DNA of 64,000 bases, taken from assembly GCA_963765875.1 (NCBI GenBank), contig CAVXYK010000017.1, positions 186,001-250,000 on the forward strand. Reading direction: 5' to 3'. The notes below the pieces were generated by a model, which worked only from the letters and a program-made list of their open reading frames with translations, was not told the DNA's origin and did no database searches. The position numbers and the translations under genes are program-made. This document shows positions 29,468-41,127 of this stretch, in pieces. This stretch comes from JAWKOK01 sp963765875. GTDB taxonomy: Bacteria; Chloroflexota; Anaerolineae; Caldilineales; Caldilineaceae. The stretch's first letter is position 1, and the number at the start of each line of letters is the position of its first letter.

Positions 29468-29937
29468 TCAATCATTTTCATCTCTACTATCGGCTTCAAC
29501 TGTGTTGTCGTTACCAGTGATGATAGTGCTGTCCAAGATGTCGCGACCTGCGAAAATATTATCGTTGCCTATGATGGTAACCGACACGTCAGACGTTCGT
29601 GGGTGCAGGTACTGCAACAGATTAATAGGAACCATAGGATGCCACAAGTCTTCCAGATACCGTGACTCTGCATCGACACGAATTCTCGATGCATCCGGGA
29701 TATTGGGGAAATTCTTCGAGCAAGCGTTCGATGATAGTGAACGATTCTTGGCTGGCACGCTGGATCAGTTCCACCATGACGGACTCCCGCCATCTTGCGA
29801 CTTGGTGTCTTGGCGTAGGCGAATAGCTCCCTGCAGGGATGGGCGGGTCAGATGTCGAACGGGAAAGTCAGAATCAGATGGCGATAGAGGGTATCGAGTT
29901 CAGCGCTGCTGAATGGATTCGGTCCATCTTTGGCCAT
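29468..29937 (-). CDS. Small effector-associated-domain-like adaptor with Gly/Asn motif, frameshifted
   Basis: A short gene of about 155 residues, reconstructed over at least two frame breaks: MAKDGPNPFSSAELDTLYRH, then RESVMVELIQRASQESFTII and ERLLEEFPQ, then NIPDASRIRVDAESRYLEDL and finally VTIIGNDNIFAGRDILDSTI/ITGNDNTVEADSRDEND. The amphipathic helical first part resembles effector-associated (death-like) adaptor domains found beside bacterial STAND and caspase genes; this is a weak by-eye match. The C-terminal GNDN...TIITGNDNTV matches the caspase's GTGNVIVGG...STIVTGSGNTV. ATG 29937 overlaps the NACHT gene's stop at 29900. The 190 bases before the STAND start (29278-29467) hold no gene. 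Confidence 0.55.
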
Positions 29938-32900
29938 AGAAATCGATATTGGCCGCAAGCAGAAGAGCCTCTTCACCAAAGGAGGAGTTGTGTAGTCCAC
30001 TCGTTTGCAGTATTTCCCAACCCAACCTCGGTTCTTTGCGCATCAGGCTGAGAAATGGCGTCATTGCTGCCAGATCGGGTTGCGTGGGGTCTTGCTGCAA
30101 ACTCGGTGAGCCGGTTCAGCAACGAACTCCTGTTGACCGATCAGGATCGACCTGTAGGAGAACTGGAAACATGGCGTTCGATGAACTCATGATTGTGTGG
30201 GTTCTGATCAATTTTATCCCACAGCAGCTGAGTGAAGTTTGGGCGCCATTCGCTCCTGAGACTCTGAGTAAGGCGATCTAGATCGTACATATTTTGTGTC
30301 ACCGTCAACAAAGTAGTCGCGGCTTCGAGGTATTCCTGAGGTGCGAAACGGGCAACGAGTTGGACAAGATTATGCTGTTCCTCGATGGGAATATTCGGTA
30401 AACCAGTTATTCGAATTCACAATCGTAGCGGCCCATTTAGCGAAGACTTCAGCCGCAAGTGCTGATACAAGTTCAGGAGACAATTTGCACAGCAGATAGA
30501 GCGCGCGGAAACCCGCTTGGGCAGGTCGATAGTTGATGCCCAGGTCTTTTATCCAGTGCTCATCGTTGGGATTCCCATCGTGCAGGTACTTGACGGCGAG
30601 AGCAGAAATTCGAACGGGTATCTGCATCAGCAGACTTCCACCCAGCCATATTCTGAATATCAACTTGTCGTTCTAAATCTTCATGGAACCCACTTTGGTC
30701 GACCATCATCTCGAGATTCAGCTTCCACCAATTTGTCGATATCTTCCTCTGCGCTCTCTAGCATGCTGCTACGACATCAGGCACATATTTATGTGATTCT
30801 CGGATTGCATATATCTCTTCGCTGTTGACGCCGTCGCTTCAAGAGTTCTCGCTGTTGATAAGCATATTCCGAATCGATCTCTATTGCTGAAAACTCGGCT
30901 GCCAGTAGTTCATCAAGGATGGGATCGGCCAGAGCCAGATACATGTGCGCTGTTTGGGCTACGTCATTCCGATTCCATAAGCCGCGAATGATGACTGCTG
31001 CCCCTTTGCGTTGGGTCTTGTTGAGTTTTGGATAGAGGTCATCGAGCAGCCACGAAAGATCTGCATTGTCTATAAGCGGCGGATGGCGGAAAAGCAATAT
31101 AGAAACATCTCTTGCCGTTTGCGATGCAGTGTTCGAGCATGTCGGAAAACAGCTGGCGACGGCATTCGAAGGTCAACGCAATAGCGTTTTGCGATGATTC
31201 TAGCTGCTTGGGTAGACCATGGTGGTGTTCGAACCGAGTCACGAGGGTTGGAATGAGGGCAGAATGGACTGTCGGGTCATCCATATTGGCAATTGAGCGC
31301 AGAAGGATGCCATTTATCAGTTCGGGAAGTTCGCGATCATCGGGTAAATCGGACGTGATTCGACGTGCCCAATCCAGCGCATCGGCAGATCTTCCACCTG
31401 CAAGTTTTCGAGGACACTATCGCGCACAAACCTGTGGTAGAAATCGATAGCCCTAATATCTCCGCGGGGGATGAGAACTTGGAAGAGTTCAGATGCAGAC
31501 AGATGGTCGGGCCAGAGCAAGCCCAGGGCGGCGCTTTTGAGCTGTTGCAGTCTATCGTCGCCGGGATCATTGAGGAGTGGTTTCAGTTGGAGGATGGTAT
31601 CCGGATCGCCAAACTTTGCGATTGCCCATGTGGCGTCCGGCGGATAACAAGCGGGCGGGAAGGGTCAAGGGCGACCGCGACGAGCAAATCCAGCAGGTCG
31701 AGCAATTCACATTGTTCGATAATATCCACTGTAACCTGTTGGGTGTGCAGTGACCCTACATTGCCCTGGAGAACGGGTGCTAACTGTGCGGCCAGCCCAT
31801 CGTAGTTGAGCTTTCGGTATAGCTTTTGCTCACCAGGTCGCCTTACTTGCAGAGCGTCGTTTGCAGCGGCAATCAGCCAATCAACGACAAGCCTACGGTC
31901 TTCGTCAGAGAGAGCCATGGTGTCGGAGCCAAGCAGGTATAGTGGCTGGATCTCAAGTATTCGCTGTTTGAAGCCTGGATCAAGTGACGCCAGCCAACCA
32001 GCGAAGTCACGCAATTGTGGCGCTATCTGTGGATCAGATGTGCCGGATACAGAAATCAACTCAAGAATATCGTCTGGAGGAGAGATCTCCTTCAGTCAGG
32101 TAGGCGGCGGCCAAATATTCTTGAAAAGTGCGATGCACCCAAAAAAAGGTCTCGCCGACCGTCGAGAATAGGCCCGTTGACAATGTTTCACGGAGATAGC
32201 GGTCCGTCACCTCAAAATGCCTACCATTGGCCTCTTCCCAGTAGCCGAGCGCATCGTCGATGTGAAGGTTGTTGGATGTGGCCTGTGACTGGTAGGAAGA
32301 GGCATCGATGCCTTCACGATCCCCCAGCAGGGTGAGTGTTGCCAGTCGTTTGGCAATTTGGATACGCTGCTCAACGGTCGTATCGATAGTCTCGAACGAT
32401 CCTCGACGATGAACCACTTCACAAAGATGCCGGCATCCGTCTCGATAGAGTGCAACGCGGCTGTTGGGTAGGTTGGCATCTCTTTCGTACGTGGCAAGCA
32501 GTAGTAGCAGCGTCACTGGAATGGCGGCCAAAGCATGCGCCTCAGCATGCGTCAACTGTGCGAGAAAATTCGTTGGCATCGAACTCATGGGCCTCTGCGG
32601 CTGACACAACATCTTGTCGACTAGAGTACAGTCAATGTGAAGATTGCTGGCTCGGCTTGCGACCAACAGTTAGCAAGTCTGGACTCAAGATCAGGTGGCC
32701 ACATCGTTGGACGAGAAGTGATGAAGAGATGTAGGCGATCCAATTGATCAGAGCGCAGGCGCTTTAGTACGGCGAATGAGTGCTTGCATGATCGACTGCG
32801 TGCGATCCGCAGGGATCTCGTCAACGCCATCGAGCAGAACGAAGAGTGGCCCTGTGTCTTGACACCAAGCCTCGAACTCGGGCGATTGAAACAGTTCACT

Positions 32901-33203
32901 ATTGACATCACCTGCAGAAGAAAAGCTTCTGAGACTTTCTTCAATCACCGTGTGTTCACCGTGCTGCCGTCGCAACTGCGACGCAGCCTCTGCCAGGAAC
33001 GTCGATTTGCCGATGCCCGCCTCTCCCAAGACAACTGTGAAATGTTGGTCTTCGAGGGCATCCAATGTACGGAGATGGGCATTGGTCGAAAAAAACGGTA
33101 CGTCATGGGGCGAAGGCGGAATCAGGTATCCGTCTGAGGTACGCGAATAGCCCTGGTCTGCTGGACAGAGATATCGTTGCCATTCGTACGATCTTGTGGT
33201 CAT
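29900..33203 (-). CDS. NACHT-domain STAND NTPase, many frameshifts
   Basis: A protein of about 1100 residues. ATG 33203 gives MTTRSYEWQRYLCPADQGYS, a starting pattern seen in bacterial NACHT proteins. The P-loop VVLGEAGIGKSTFL (about 33001-33030) and Walker B LFVLLDGVDEIP (about 32815-32850) are NACHT-type, followed by LHLFITSRPTMW and, in the winged-helix region, FFWVHRTFQEYLAAAYL (about 32100-32150). The remaining 700 residues are helical, repeat-like (LLDLLVAVALDPSRPL, FGEEALLLAANIDF), probably a sensor of HEAT/ARM type. At least eight frame changes were followed, so exact residues are uncertain. An upstream in-frame start at 33359 exists but has no family match. It is the first gene of the adaptor-STAND-caspase run. 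Spacer 33204-33440 shows nothing recognisable. Confidence 0.8.
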
Positions 33204-33440
33204 GCGGAGGTTCTTTTGTTGGTTGATTCCTGATTGCCGGTGTACCTTGTACCATTTTGGATAGTGAGGATCACAGAACCATCGAATGCGACTTCGGTCC
33301 AAGGCTATGAAGAGCATTTTAGCAAAATCGAGAAGGCTGGCGCTAGGGTCTTTTGACATGTAGGATTTGGGATAGATGTCATGTCCTTGAAGATCATGCC
33401 TCGGGGACCTAGCAAAGCCAAGACTAGCCAGACAATTCCC

Positions 33441-35279
<1,839 letters not shown>

Positions 35280-35725
35280 GGGTGTTGTAAACTGTTCTGT
35301 GATTGGGTTACTGAAGGCAAAACGCTGGATGATTTCAATCGATATATTTATTGTACGGCAGATGGCAGTGGCTTCCTAATCGCTAGGTTCGGTTGACATT
35401 GGGTCAGCAGCAACAGAGCCTAGTCACGAACCTCTGCATGGGGTACAATGGCGCTGATGCAATGTGTTGCAATGCAAGGCTTGCAGGGCCGGCCGGCTTC
35501 CCGATTGATCGCCCGATTCCATTGTCAACAGAAACTTAATTCTCAACTTCACCGTCTATGGCGCTTCAGACGACGAGGATCGATTGTGGTCCGCAATGGT
35601 TGGCCGGCTGGGCTAGGCGGAATGCCATTCCGCCCTACGAGAACGAACTACTCTTTACAAACGAGACCTCCGGACACACAAAGATGACCGCGTAGAGACA
35701 CCATTGCGCAGACAGGAGAGTACGC
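35280..35725. other. Divergent spacer with GGAATGCCATTCC palindrome
   Basis: No supported gene; a 79-codon ORF at 35448 has no family features and no ribosome site. The region must hold promoters for the exporter (minus) and the SDR gene (plus), but no clear pair of -35/-10 boxes was found. CTAGGCGGAATGCCATTCCGCCCTA (35613-35637) is a near-perfect palindrome of a type also present in part at 21461-21695. Confidence 0.5.
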
Positions 35726-37168
35726 GTGAAGATTTTGGTGACCGGCGCGACCGGGTACATCGGTGGACGCCTCATTTCCAGATTGCTGAAACAAGGCCAT
35801 GACGTTCGCATATTTGTGCGCGATTCACGCAGAATTAGCGGACGATCATGGGTCCACCAGGTGGAGATCGTGACGGGCGACCTGCTGCATGCAGAGAGCG
35901 TTGTCCATGCGCTCAGGGACGTCGACGTGGCCTATTACCTGGTCCACTCCATGGTCGGCAGTGCGAACTTTGCCCGACGCGACCGCCGTGCGGCCTTCAA
36001 CTTTGCACTGGCCGCCCAAGATCTGAAGCATGTCATCTACCTGGGCGGACTTCTCCCCAAGACTGAAGAGATCTCCGAACATCTGCGCAGCCGCGCCGAG
36101 GTGGGCTTCATCCTGCGCGCCTACTGCCGTGCAACCGAGTTTCGCGCCGGTCCCATCATCGGCTCAGGCTCGGCCTCGTTCGAGATGGTGCGCTACCTCA
36201 CCGAACGCCTGCCCGTCATGATCGTGCCCCAGCGTATCCTCAACGACGTCCAGCCCATCGCCGTGCGCGATATCATGGCCTATCTGGTGCAAGCGCTTGA
36301 CCAAGGCCCGGCCGGCGTGGTCGAAGTCGGCTCCGAAATCATGTCCTTCAAAGACATGATGGAGGTCTACGCAGAGGTACGTCACCTCAAGCGCTGGATC
36401 ATACCCGTTCATGTGCCGATCTGGGCGCCCGGCCTCGCTGCACGCTGGGTGGGTCTGGTCACGCCCATTACAAACACGCTGGCCGTGCCGCTGGTTGAAG
36501 GGATCATCCACCCGGTTATCGGCGACACAAGGCGTGCCCGTGAGCTATTCCCCAACATCAAGCCCATCTCCTATCGTCAGGCGGTCGAACTGGCGCTGAG
36601 ACGCATTCAGACCCACGCCGTCGAAACACGATGGAGCGGCGCGCTGGGCAGCACGTCCAGATACGAGCTCACCGACGAGCGCGGCTTGATGCGTGAGACG
36701 CGCGCCACCTACACGGATCTGCCGATTGAGGCCGTCTTCAGAAGCTTCAGTACAATCGGCGGCGAACGCGGATGGTTGACATGGCAATGGGCCTGGGCCG
36801 TTCGAGGGTTCGGTGACCAGTTGGTCGGTGGTCCGGGCCTGCGCCGCGGACGGCGTGACTCGATTGAGGTGCTGCCCGGCGAGGCATTGGACTTCTGGCG
36901 GGTCGAGGCGGTGGAGCCGCCGAGACTCATGCGGCTGCGTGCTGAGATGAAGGTGCCCGGCCATGCCTGGCTGCAATGGGAAGCGGTACCTGACGGCTCC
37001 GGCACGCGCCTGGTACAGACGGCGGCCTTTGCACCCACGGGCATCCTCGGCGTGCTCTACTGGTACTCGCTCTACCCGATCCACCAGGTCATCTTCAGCG
37101 CCATGTTACAGGCCATCATCGATGACGCAGAAGAAATTGCTCGCAATTCGGACTGGCTGCCGAATTGA
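35726..37168 (+). CDS. SDR-family NAD(P)-binding protein with C-terminal DUF2867
   Basis: A 480-residue two-domain protein. The N-terminal half is an atypical short-chain dehydrogenase with the nucleotide-binding loop VTGATGYIGGRL at residues 5-16 and RVxAEVGFILRAY-type interior; the usual YxxxK pair is not obvious, as in the NmrA-like/DUF2867 group. The C-terminal third (about 300-480; TRWSGALGSTSRYELTDERG, RLVQTAAFAPTGILGVLYWY) matches DUF2867. The start is GTG 35726, chosen because AGGAGAG lies 6 bases upstream. Probably a redox or regulatory NAD(P) sensor; substrate unknown. Monocistronic. Spacer 37169-37398 shows no further feature. Confidence 0.88.
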   Translation: MKILVTGATGYIGGRLISRLLKQGHDVRIFVRDSRRISGRSWVHQVEIVTGDLLHAESVVHALRDVDVAYYLVHSMVGSANFARRDRRAAFNFALAAQDLKHVIYLGGLLPKTEEISEHLRSRAEVGFILRAYCRATEFRAGPIIGSGSASFEMVRYLTERLPVMIVPQRILNDVQPIAVRDIMAYLVQALDQGPAGVVEVGSEIMSFKDMMEVYAEVRHLKRWIIPVHVPIWAPGLAARWVGLVTPITNTLAVPLVEGIIHPVIGDTRRARELFPNIKPISYRQAVELALRRIQTHAVETRWSGALGSTSRYELTDERGLMRETRATYTDLPIEAVFRSFSTIGGERGWLTWQWAWAVRGFGDQLVGGPGLRRGRRDSIEVLPGEALDFWRVEAVEPPRLMRLRAEMKVPGHAWLQWEAVPDGSGTRLVQTAAFAPTGILGVLYWYSLYPIHQVIFSAMLQAIIDDAEEIARNSDWLPN

Positions 37169-37398
37169 TTCTTGATTCGAATGTCGACATACTGCCCCTC
37201 TGGGTTTCCTTCCGTCACGCCCGACACAGAGCCGGAACTTCCACGACAATTTTCGGCTGATACGCTGATAGGATGACACACCGCGTGTTTGCAGCAGATC
37301 ACCCTCCGCTTGATTGGGATATCCGCAGGTTGGTTTTCAAACGAGGTGACGCTGCCGGCCGCTCACTGCTGTTACAGGTTCATCGGAAGGAGCATCCA

Positions 37399-38634
37399 AT
37401 GTCAGCTTTCATCCACAGACTCTCTCTACTGATTCTGGCGACGATCTTGACCGTTCTCCTGAACGACGGCCAGGTCCACGCCCAAACGTTTGAACCCTAC
37501 GCACCCCATGAGTGTGAAGACGGCGCTCAGTCCAGCGGCGCCGTCTATCGCATCTGTGTGCCCGGCGATTGGGACGGCAAGAGCCTGGTCATCTACGCCC
37601 ACGGCTTCGTCTCACCTCTTGAGCCGGTTGCCATACCCGAAGATCAACTGAAACCCCCGGGCTGGCTGCTCTCCATCGACCAGTTGCTCAATGCCCAGGG
37701 ATACGCTTTCGCAATGTCCAGCTATAGCACCAACGGCCTAGCAGTGGAGCAGGGCATCGCCGACTCCATCGACGTCTTGCAGATATTCACTCGACAACAC
37801 GGTGCGCCTGAAGAGACCAGTATATTTGGCGTTTCCGAAGGGGGCCAGATCGCCGTCCTGGCTGCCGAACGTTTTCCTCAGATCTTTCGGGGAGCCATCG
37901 CCTTCTGTGGTCCCTACGGAGATTTCGCCGGCCAGATAGACTATTTCACCGATTTCCGCGTGCTATTCGACTACTTCTTCCCCGACATCGACATCCCAAA
38001 CTCGCCCATCGACATCGATCCCGCCGTGACAACCAACTGGTCGACCCGCTATGCCACTGAGGTTCAGCCGATCATCGCCGACCCGGCCAATGCCGGGCTG
38101 GTCGATCAGTTGCTGGCCGCGGCCAATGCAGCCTTCGATACGAGCGATGCCGCGGCAACCATGGAGCAGACCATGGAGCAGCTGCTCTGGTATAACGTCT
38201 TCACGACCAACGACGGGAAAGTCAAATTGGGAGGACAACCCTTCGACAACATCGGGCGCATCTACAGCGGATCCGCCGATGACAATGCACTCAATGCTGC
38301 GGTACAGCGGTTCAGCGCTGATGCTGACGCAACCGCTACCATCGCAGCAGACTACGAGACAACGGGCAATCTACGCATTCCACTGCTGACCATGCACACG
38401 GACGGCGACGAAGTTGTACCCTACTGGCACACGCAGAAGTACGGGGAAAAGGTCGCCGCCCAAGGCGCTGGAGCTTTCTATACACACATTCCAGTAGTCG
38501 ATACCTACGGCCACTGCAACTTCAATCTAGGACAGCTGACCAATGCACTGACCACCTACCAGGGTATGCTCGAAGCGCTCCCGCCTTTTGACCCGCTCAA
38601 GATCTATCTACCGCTCGTGGTTGGTGGGGATTGA
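37399..38634 (+). CDS. Secreted alpha/beta hydrolase ending in YLPLVV
   Basis: An exported protein of 411 residues. The signal peptide is MSAFIHRLSLLILATILTVL with cleavage near VHA-QT. The fold shows LVIYAHGFVSP, the nucleophile elbow FGVSEGGQ with Ser146, LTMHTDGDEVVPYWH (Asp) and DTYGHCNF (His), a complete hydrolase triad. The end, PFDPLKIYLPLVVGGD, resembles the YLPLVV-type tails common on secreted Chloroflexota proteins, possibly a sorting or anchoring tag. ATG 37399 follows GGAAGGAG; the longer frame from 37273 would bury the signal peptide. Probably an esterase or peptidase acting outside the membrane; substrate unknown. Confidence 0.87.
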   Translation: MSAFIHRLSLLILATILTVLLNDGQVHAQTFEPYAPHECEDGAQSSGAVYRICVPGDWDGKSLVIYAHGFVSPLEPVAIPEDQLKPPGWLLSIDQLLNAQGYAFAMSSYSTNGLAVEQGIADSIDVLQIFTRQHGAPEETSIFGVSEGGQIAVLAAERFPQIFRGAIAFCGPYGDFAGQIDYFTDFRVLFDYFFPDIDIPNSPIDIDPAVTTNWSTRYATEVQPIIADPANAGLVDQLLAAANAAFDTSDAAATMEQTMEQLLWYNVFTTNDGKVKLGGQPFDNIGRIYSGSADDNALNAAVQRFSADADATATIAADYETTGNLRIPLLTMHTDGDEVVPYWHTQKYGEKVAAQGAGAFYTHIPVVDTYGHCNFNLGQLTNALTTYQGMLEALPPFDPLKIYLPLVVGGD

Positions 38635-38806
38635 CGCCCTTCATTCGACGCCCATCCTACGGGAATGGATTTTCGACGTACCAATCGGGACGAGACAATC
38701 GTCTCGTTCTTGGCAGAGAAGCGCCATGCACTGGTTTGGGTTACAATGTGTGTGCACGGATCGGAGGAAACGAACAGATCCAAGACATTTACCCGGACTG
38801 GAGCTG

Positions 38807-40591
38807 ATGATGAAGTCACCCGTTGAAAAAATACAAACGCACCTGGCCAACGTATATGACGATGCTGAAGCCGCGCCGCTATTGCAGCGCCTCATAACTC
38901 GCCTGGATGCGTTCAAAGCGCGCAATCCAGAGCTTTCCATTGCAAAAAAAACACCGAACGAACGACTCTCGCAAGACGACGTCATCCTGATCACCTATGG
39001 CGACCAGATTCGAGAACCCGGCAAAGCCCCGCTCCAGACGTTGGACGAGATATTGACCGCCTGGACCGGCGAGTTTCTCAGCGGCGTCCACATCCTTCCT
39101 TTCTACCCCTATTCGTCAGATGACGGTTTCTCGGTCATTGACTACCGTCAAGTCAACCCTGAGCTGGGCCGCTGGTCCGACATTGAGCGCATGGGCGGCC
39201 ATTTCAGGCTCATGTTCGACGCCGTAATCAACCACATTTCGCAAGAGAGCCTCTGGTTTCAGAACTATCTGCGCGACCAGGAACCATACAGCGGGTATTT
39301 TCTCGATGTCGATCCGGAGGCCGATCTCTCAAGCGTCGTGCGACCGCGCACATTGCCGCTGTTGACGCCCTTTGAGACGTCCGAAGGCATCAAGCATGTA
39401 TGGACCACGTTCAGCGCCGACCAGATCGATCTCAACTACGGCAGCCCCGATCTGTTGCTGGAGGTGCTTGACGTGCTGCTCACCTACGTGGAGCAGGGCG
39501 CCCAACTGATCCGGCTGGACGCCATCGGCTTCATGTGGAAGGAGATCGGGACTTCCTGCATCCATCTGCCTCAGGTACACAGCCTGATCAAGTTGATGCG
39601 GGCGGCGCTCGACGAAGCGGCGCCCGACACACTGCTGGTCACCGAGACAAACGTGCCCCACGCCGAAAACATCAGCTATTTCGGCAACGGCTATGACGAG
39701 GCGCAGATGGTCTACAACTTCACGCTGCCGCCATTGACCCTGCATGCATTCCTGACCGGCAATGCCGAGCAGCTTTCAAGTTGGGCGGCCACGCTGGAGA
39801 CGCCGTCCGATCAGACGACCTACTTCAACTTTATGGCCTCCCACGACGGCATCGGTCTGCGTCCGCTGGAGGGCATTCTATCAACCGATGAAGTCGACTC
39901 ACTGGCCAGACAGGTGGAGGCCCACGGCGGTCTCGTATCCTACAAAAACAATAGCGACGGCAGCCAGAGCCCCTACGAACTGAACATCGTCTACTACGAC
40001 GCCATCAACGATCCCTACGCCGATGAACCGCAGGCTCGCCAGGTCGATCGCTTCATGACCAGCCAGGCGATCCTGTTGAGCCTGGCCGGCGTACCGGGCA
40101 TCTACGTGCACAGCCTCTTCGGTAGTCGCAACTGGCGCGAAGGCGTGGCAAAGACCGGGCAGAACCGCACCATCAATCGGCGCAAATTCCAGCGCAATGA
40201 GTTAGAATCGTCGCTGCTCGACGCGGATTCCGTCACGCATCAAGTCTTCCGACGCTATGAACAGTTGATTCGCGCCCGCGTCGGCGAACCGGCCTTCCAT
40301 CCCAATGCCGCCATGAAGGTGCTGGACTTGGGCCCTGCCCTCTTCGCCTTCGTGCGCACGGCGCTGGACGCAGGTCACAGCGTGCTCTGCCTGCACAATG
40401 TATCTGACAGGCCGCAGTCAATCAGGGTTGACCTGGGGGACTATGATGCCTTCAATACTGAAGTCTCTAGCAACGAAGTCTCCAACAACGAAGTCATGGA
40501 CCTGATCAGCGCTGAGCGTTTTGGCTTTGACGGGTCCCGTACACTCAGCCTGACAATGAAGCCGTACCAGATCCGTTGGCTGCGCGGCTGA
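38807..40591 (+). CDS. GH13_18 sucrose-phosphorylase-like enzyme (possibly glucosylglycerate phosphorylase)
   Basis: A 594-residue cytoplasmic alpha-amylase-family phosphorylase. The barrel motifs are VHILPFYPYSSDDGFSVIDY, FDAVINHISQES, the nucleophile Asp238 in LIRLDAIGF, the acid/base Glu280 in LVTETNVPH and Asp347 in FMASHDGIG. This is the GH13 subfamily 18 layout, which includes sucrose phosphorylase, sucrose-6-phosphate phosphorylase and glucosylglycerate phosphorylase; which one cannot be decided by eye. ATG 38807 or 38810 follow GGAG closely, with 38810 better spaced; upstream frame to 38588 overlaps the hydrolase gene and is rejected. A short repeat (SSNEVSNNEV) lies near the C-terminus. 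Confidence 0.9.
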   Translation: MMKSPVEKIQTHLANVYDDAEAAPLLQRLITRLDAFKARNPELSIAKKTPNERLSQDDVILITYGDQIREPGKAPLQTLDEILTAWTGEFLSGVHILPFYPYSSDDGFSVIDYRQVNPELGRWSDIERMGGHFRLMFDAVINHISQESLWFQNYLRDQEPYSGYFLDVDPEADLSSVVRPRTLPLLTPFETSEGIKHVWTTFSADQIDLNYGSPDLLLEVLDVLLTYVEQGAQLIRLDAIGFMWKEIGTSCIHLPQVHSLIKLMRAALDEAAPDTLLVTETNVPHAENISYFGNGYDEAQMVYNFTLPPLTLHAFLTGNAEQLSSWAATLETPSDQTTYFNFMASHDGIGLRPLEGILSTDEVDSLARQVEAHGGLVSYKNNSDGSQSPYELNIVYYDAINDPYADEPQARQVDRFMTSQAILLSLAGVPGIYVHSLFGSRNWREGVAKTGQNRTINRRKFQRNELESSLLDADSVTHQVFRRYEQLIRARVGEPAFHPNAAMKVLDLGPALFAFVRTALDAGHSVLCLHNVSDRPQSIRVDLGDYDAFNTEVSSNEVSNNEVMDLISAERFGFDGSRTLSLTMKPYQIRWLRG

Positions 40592-40613
40592 TGCGTTGAA
40601 AGGGCACGTGTCT

Positions 40614-41054
40614 ATGCATGGCCGAACAAAATCCCTGACGATGGTGATCATCCAGTTTGCCTGCCTCTTCTTCATCGCCTGGACGGGTCCGATTGTCGCG
40701 CGACAGCCACTGCTGCTCACCATCGAATTGCTGGGACTCGGCCTGGGTGTGTGGGCAATTGTGGCCATGCGTTTCTTCAACTTCAACATCACACCGGACG
40801 TCAAAATTGACGGCTATCTGGTCGAGCGCGGCCCATACGCCTTCATTCGTCACCCCATGTATACGTCCCTCATTACCATCTGTCTGGCGTTGGTTGCAAA
40901 CGATTTCTCGTGGCCGCGTTTGGCGATCTTCGTGCTGCTCATCATCGACCTGGCGATCAAATTGCGCTACGAAGAAGGTTTGCTCTCCTCTCACTACACG
41001 CAGTACAGAGACTATATGGCACGCACAAAACGGCTGATTCCGTTCGTCTGGTGA
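40614..41054 (+). CDS. Isoprenylcysteine carboxyl methyltransferase-like membrane protein
   Basis: A 146-residue polytopic membrane protein of the ICMT/PEMT family. Three or four TM segments are visible (MVIIQFACLFFIAWTGPI, LLLTIELLGLGLGVWAIVAM, WPRLAIFVLLIIDLAI). The SAM-binding region is LVERGPYAFIRHPMYTS and KLRYEEGLLSSHYTQYRDYM, ending TKRLIPFVW, all family signatures. ATG 40614 is preceded by GAAAGGG. It starts 22 bases after the GH13 gene and may share its transcript. The substrate (isoprenoid thiol or phospholipid amine) is unknown. Confidence 0.85.
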   Translation: MHGRTKSLTMVIIQFACLFFIAWTGPIVARQPLLLTIELLGLGLGVWAIVAMRFFNFNITPDVKIDGYLVERGPYAFIRHPMYTSLITICLALVANDFSWPRLAIFVLLIIDLAIKLRYEEGLLSSHYTQYRDYMARTKRLIPFVW

Positions 41055-41127
41055 ACATCGACCGTTGGTCTTGGATCGTGGTATGATTATTGGAGAGTTT
41101 CGCCATCGTCATCCGGGGTAACGAGCC

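Noticed and set aside
35448..35687. 79-codon ORF in the exporter/SDR spacer
   Set aside because: No ribosome site, no homologous pattern, and it spans a palindromic repeat.
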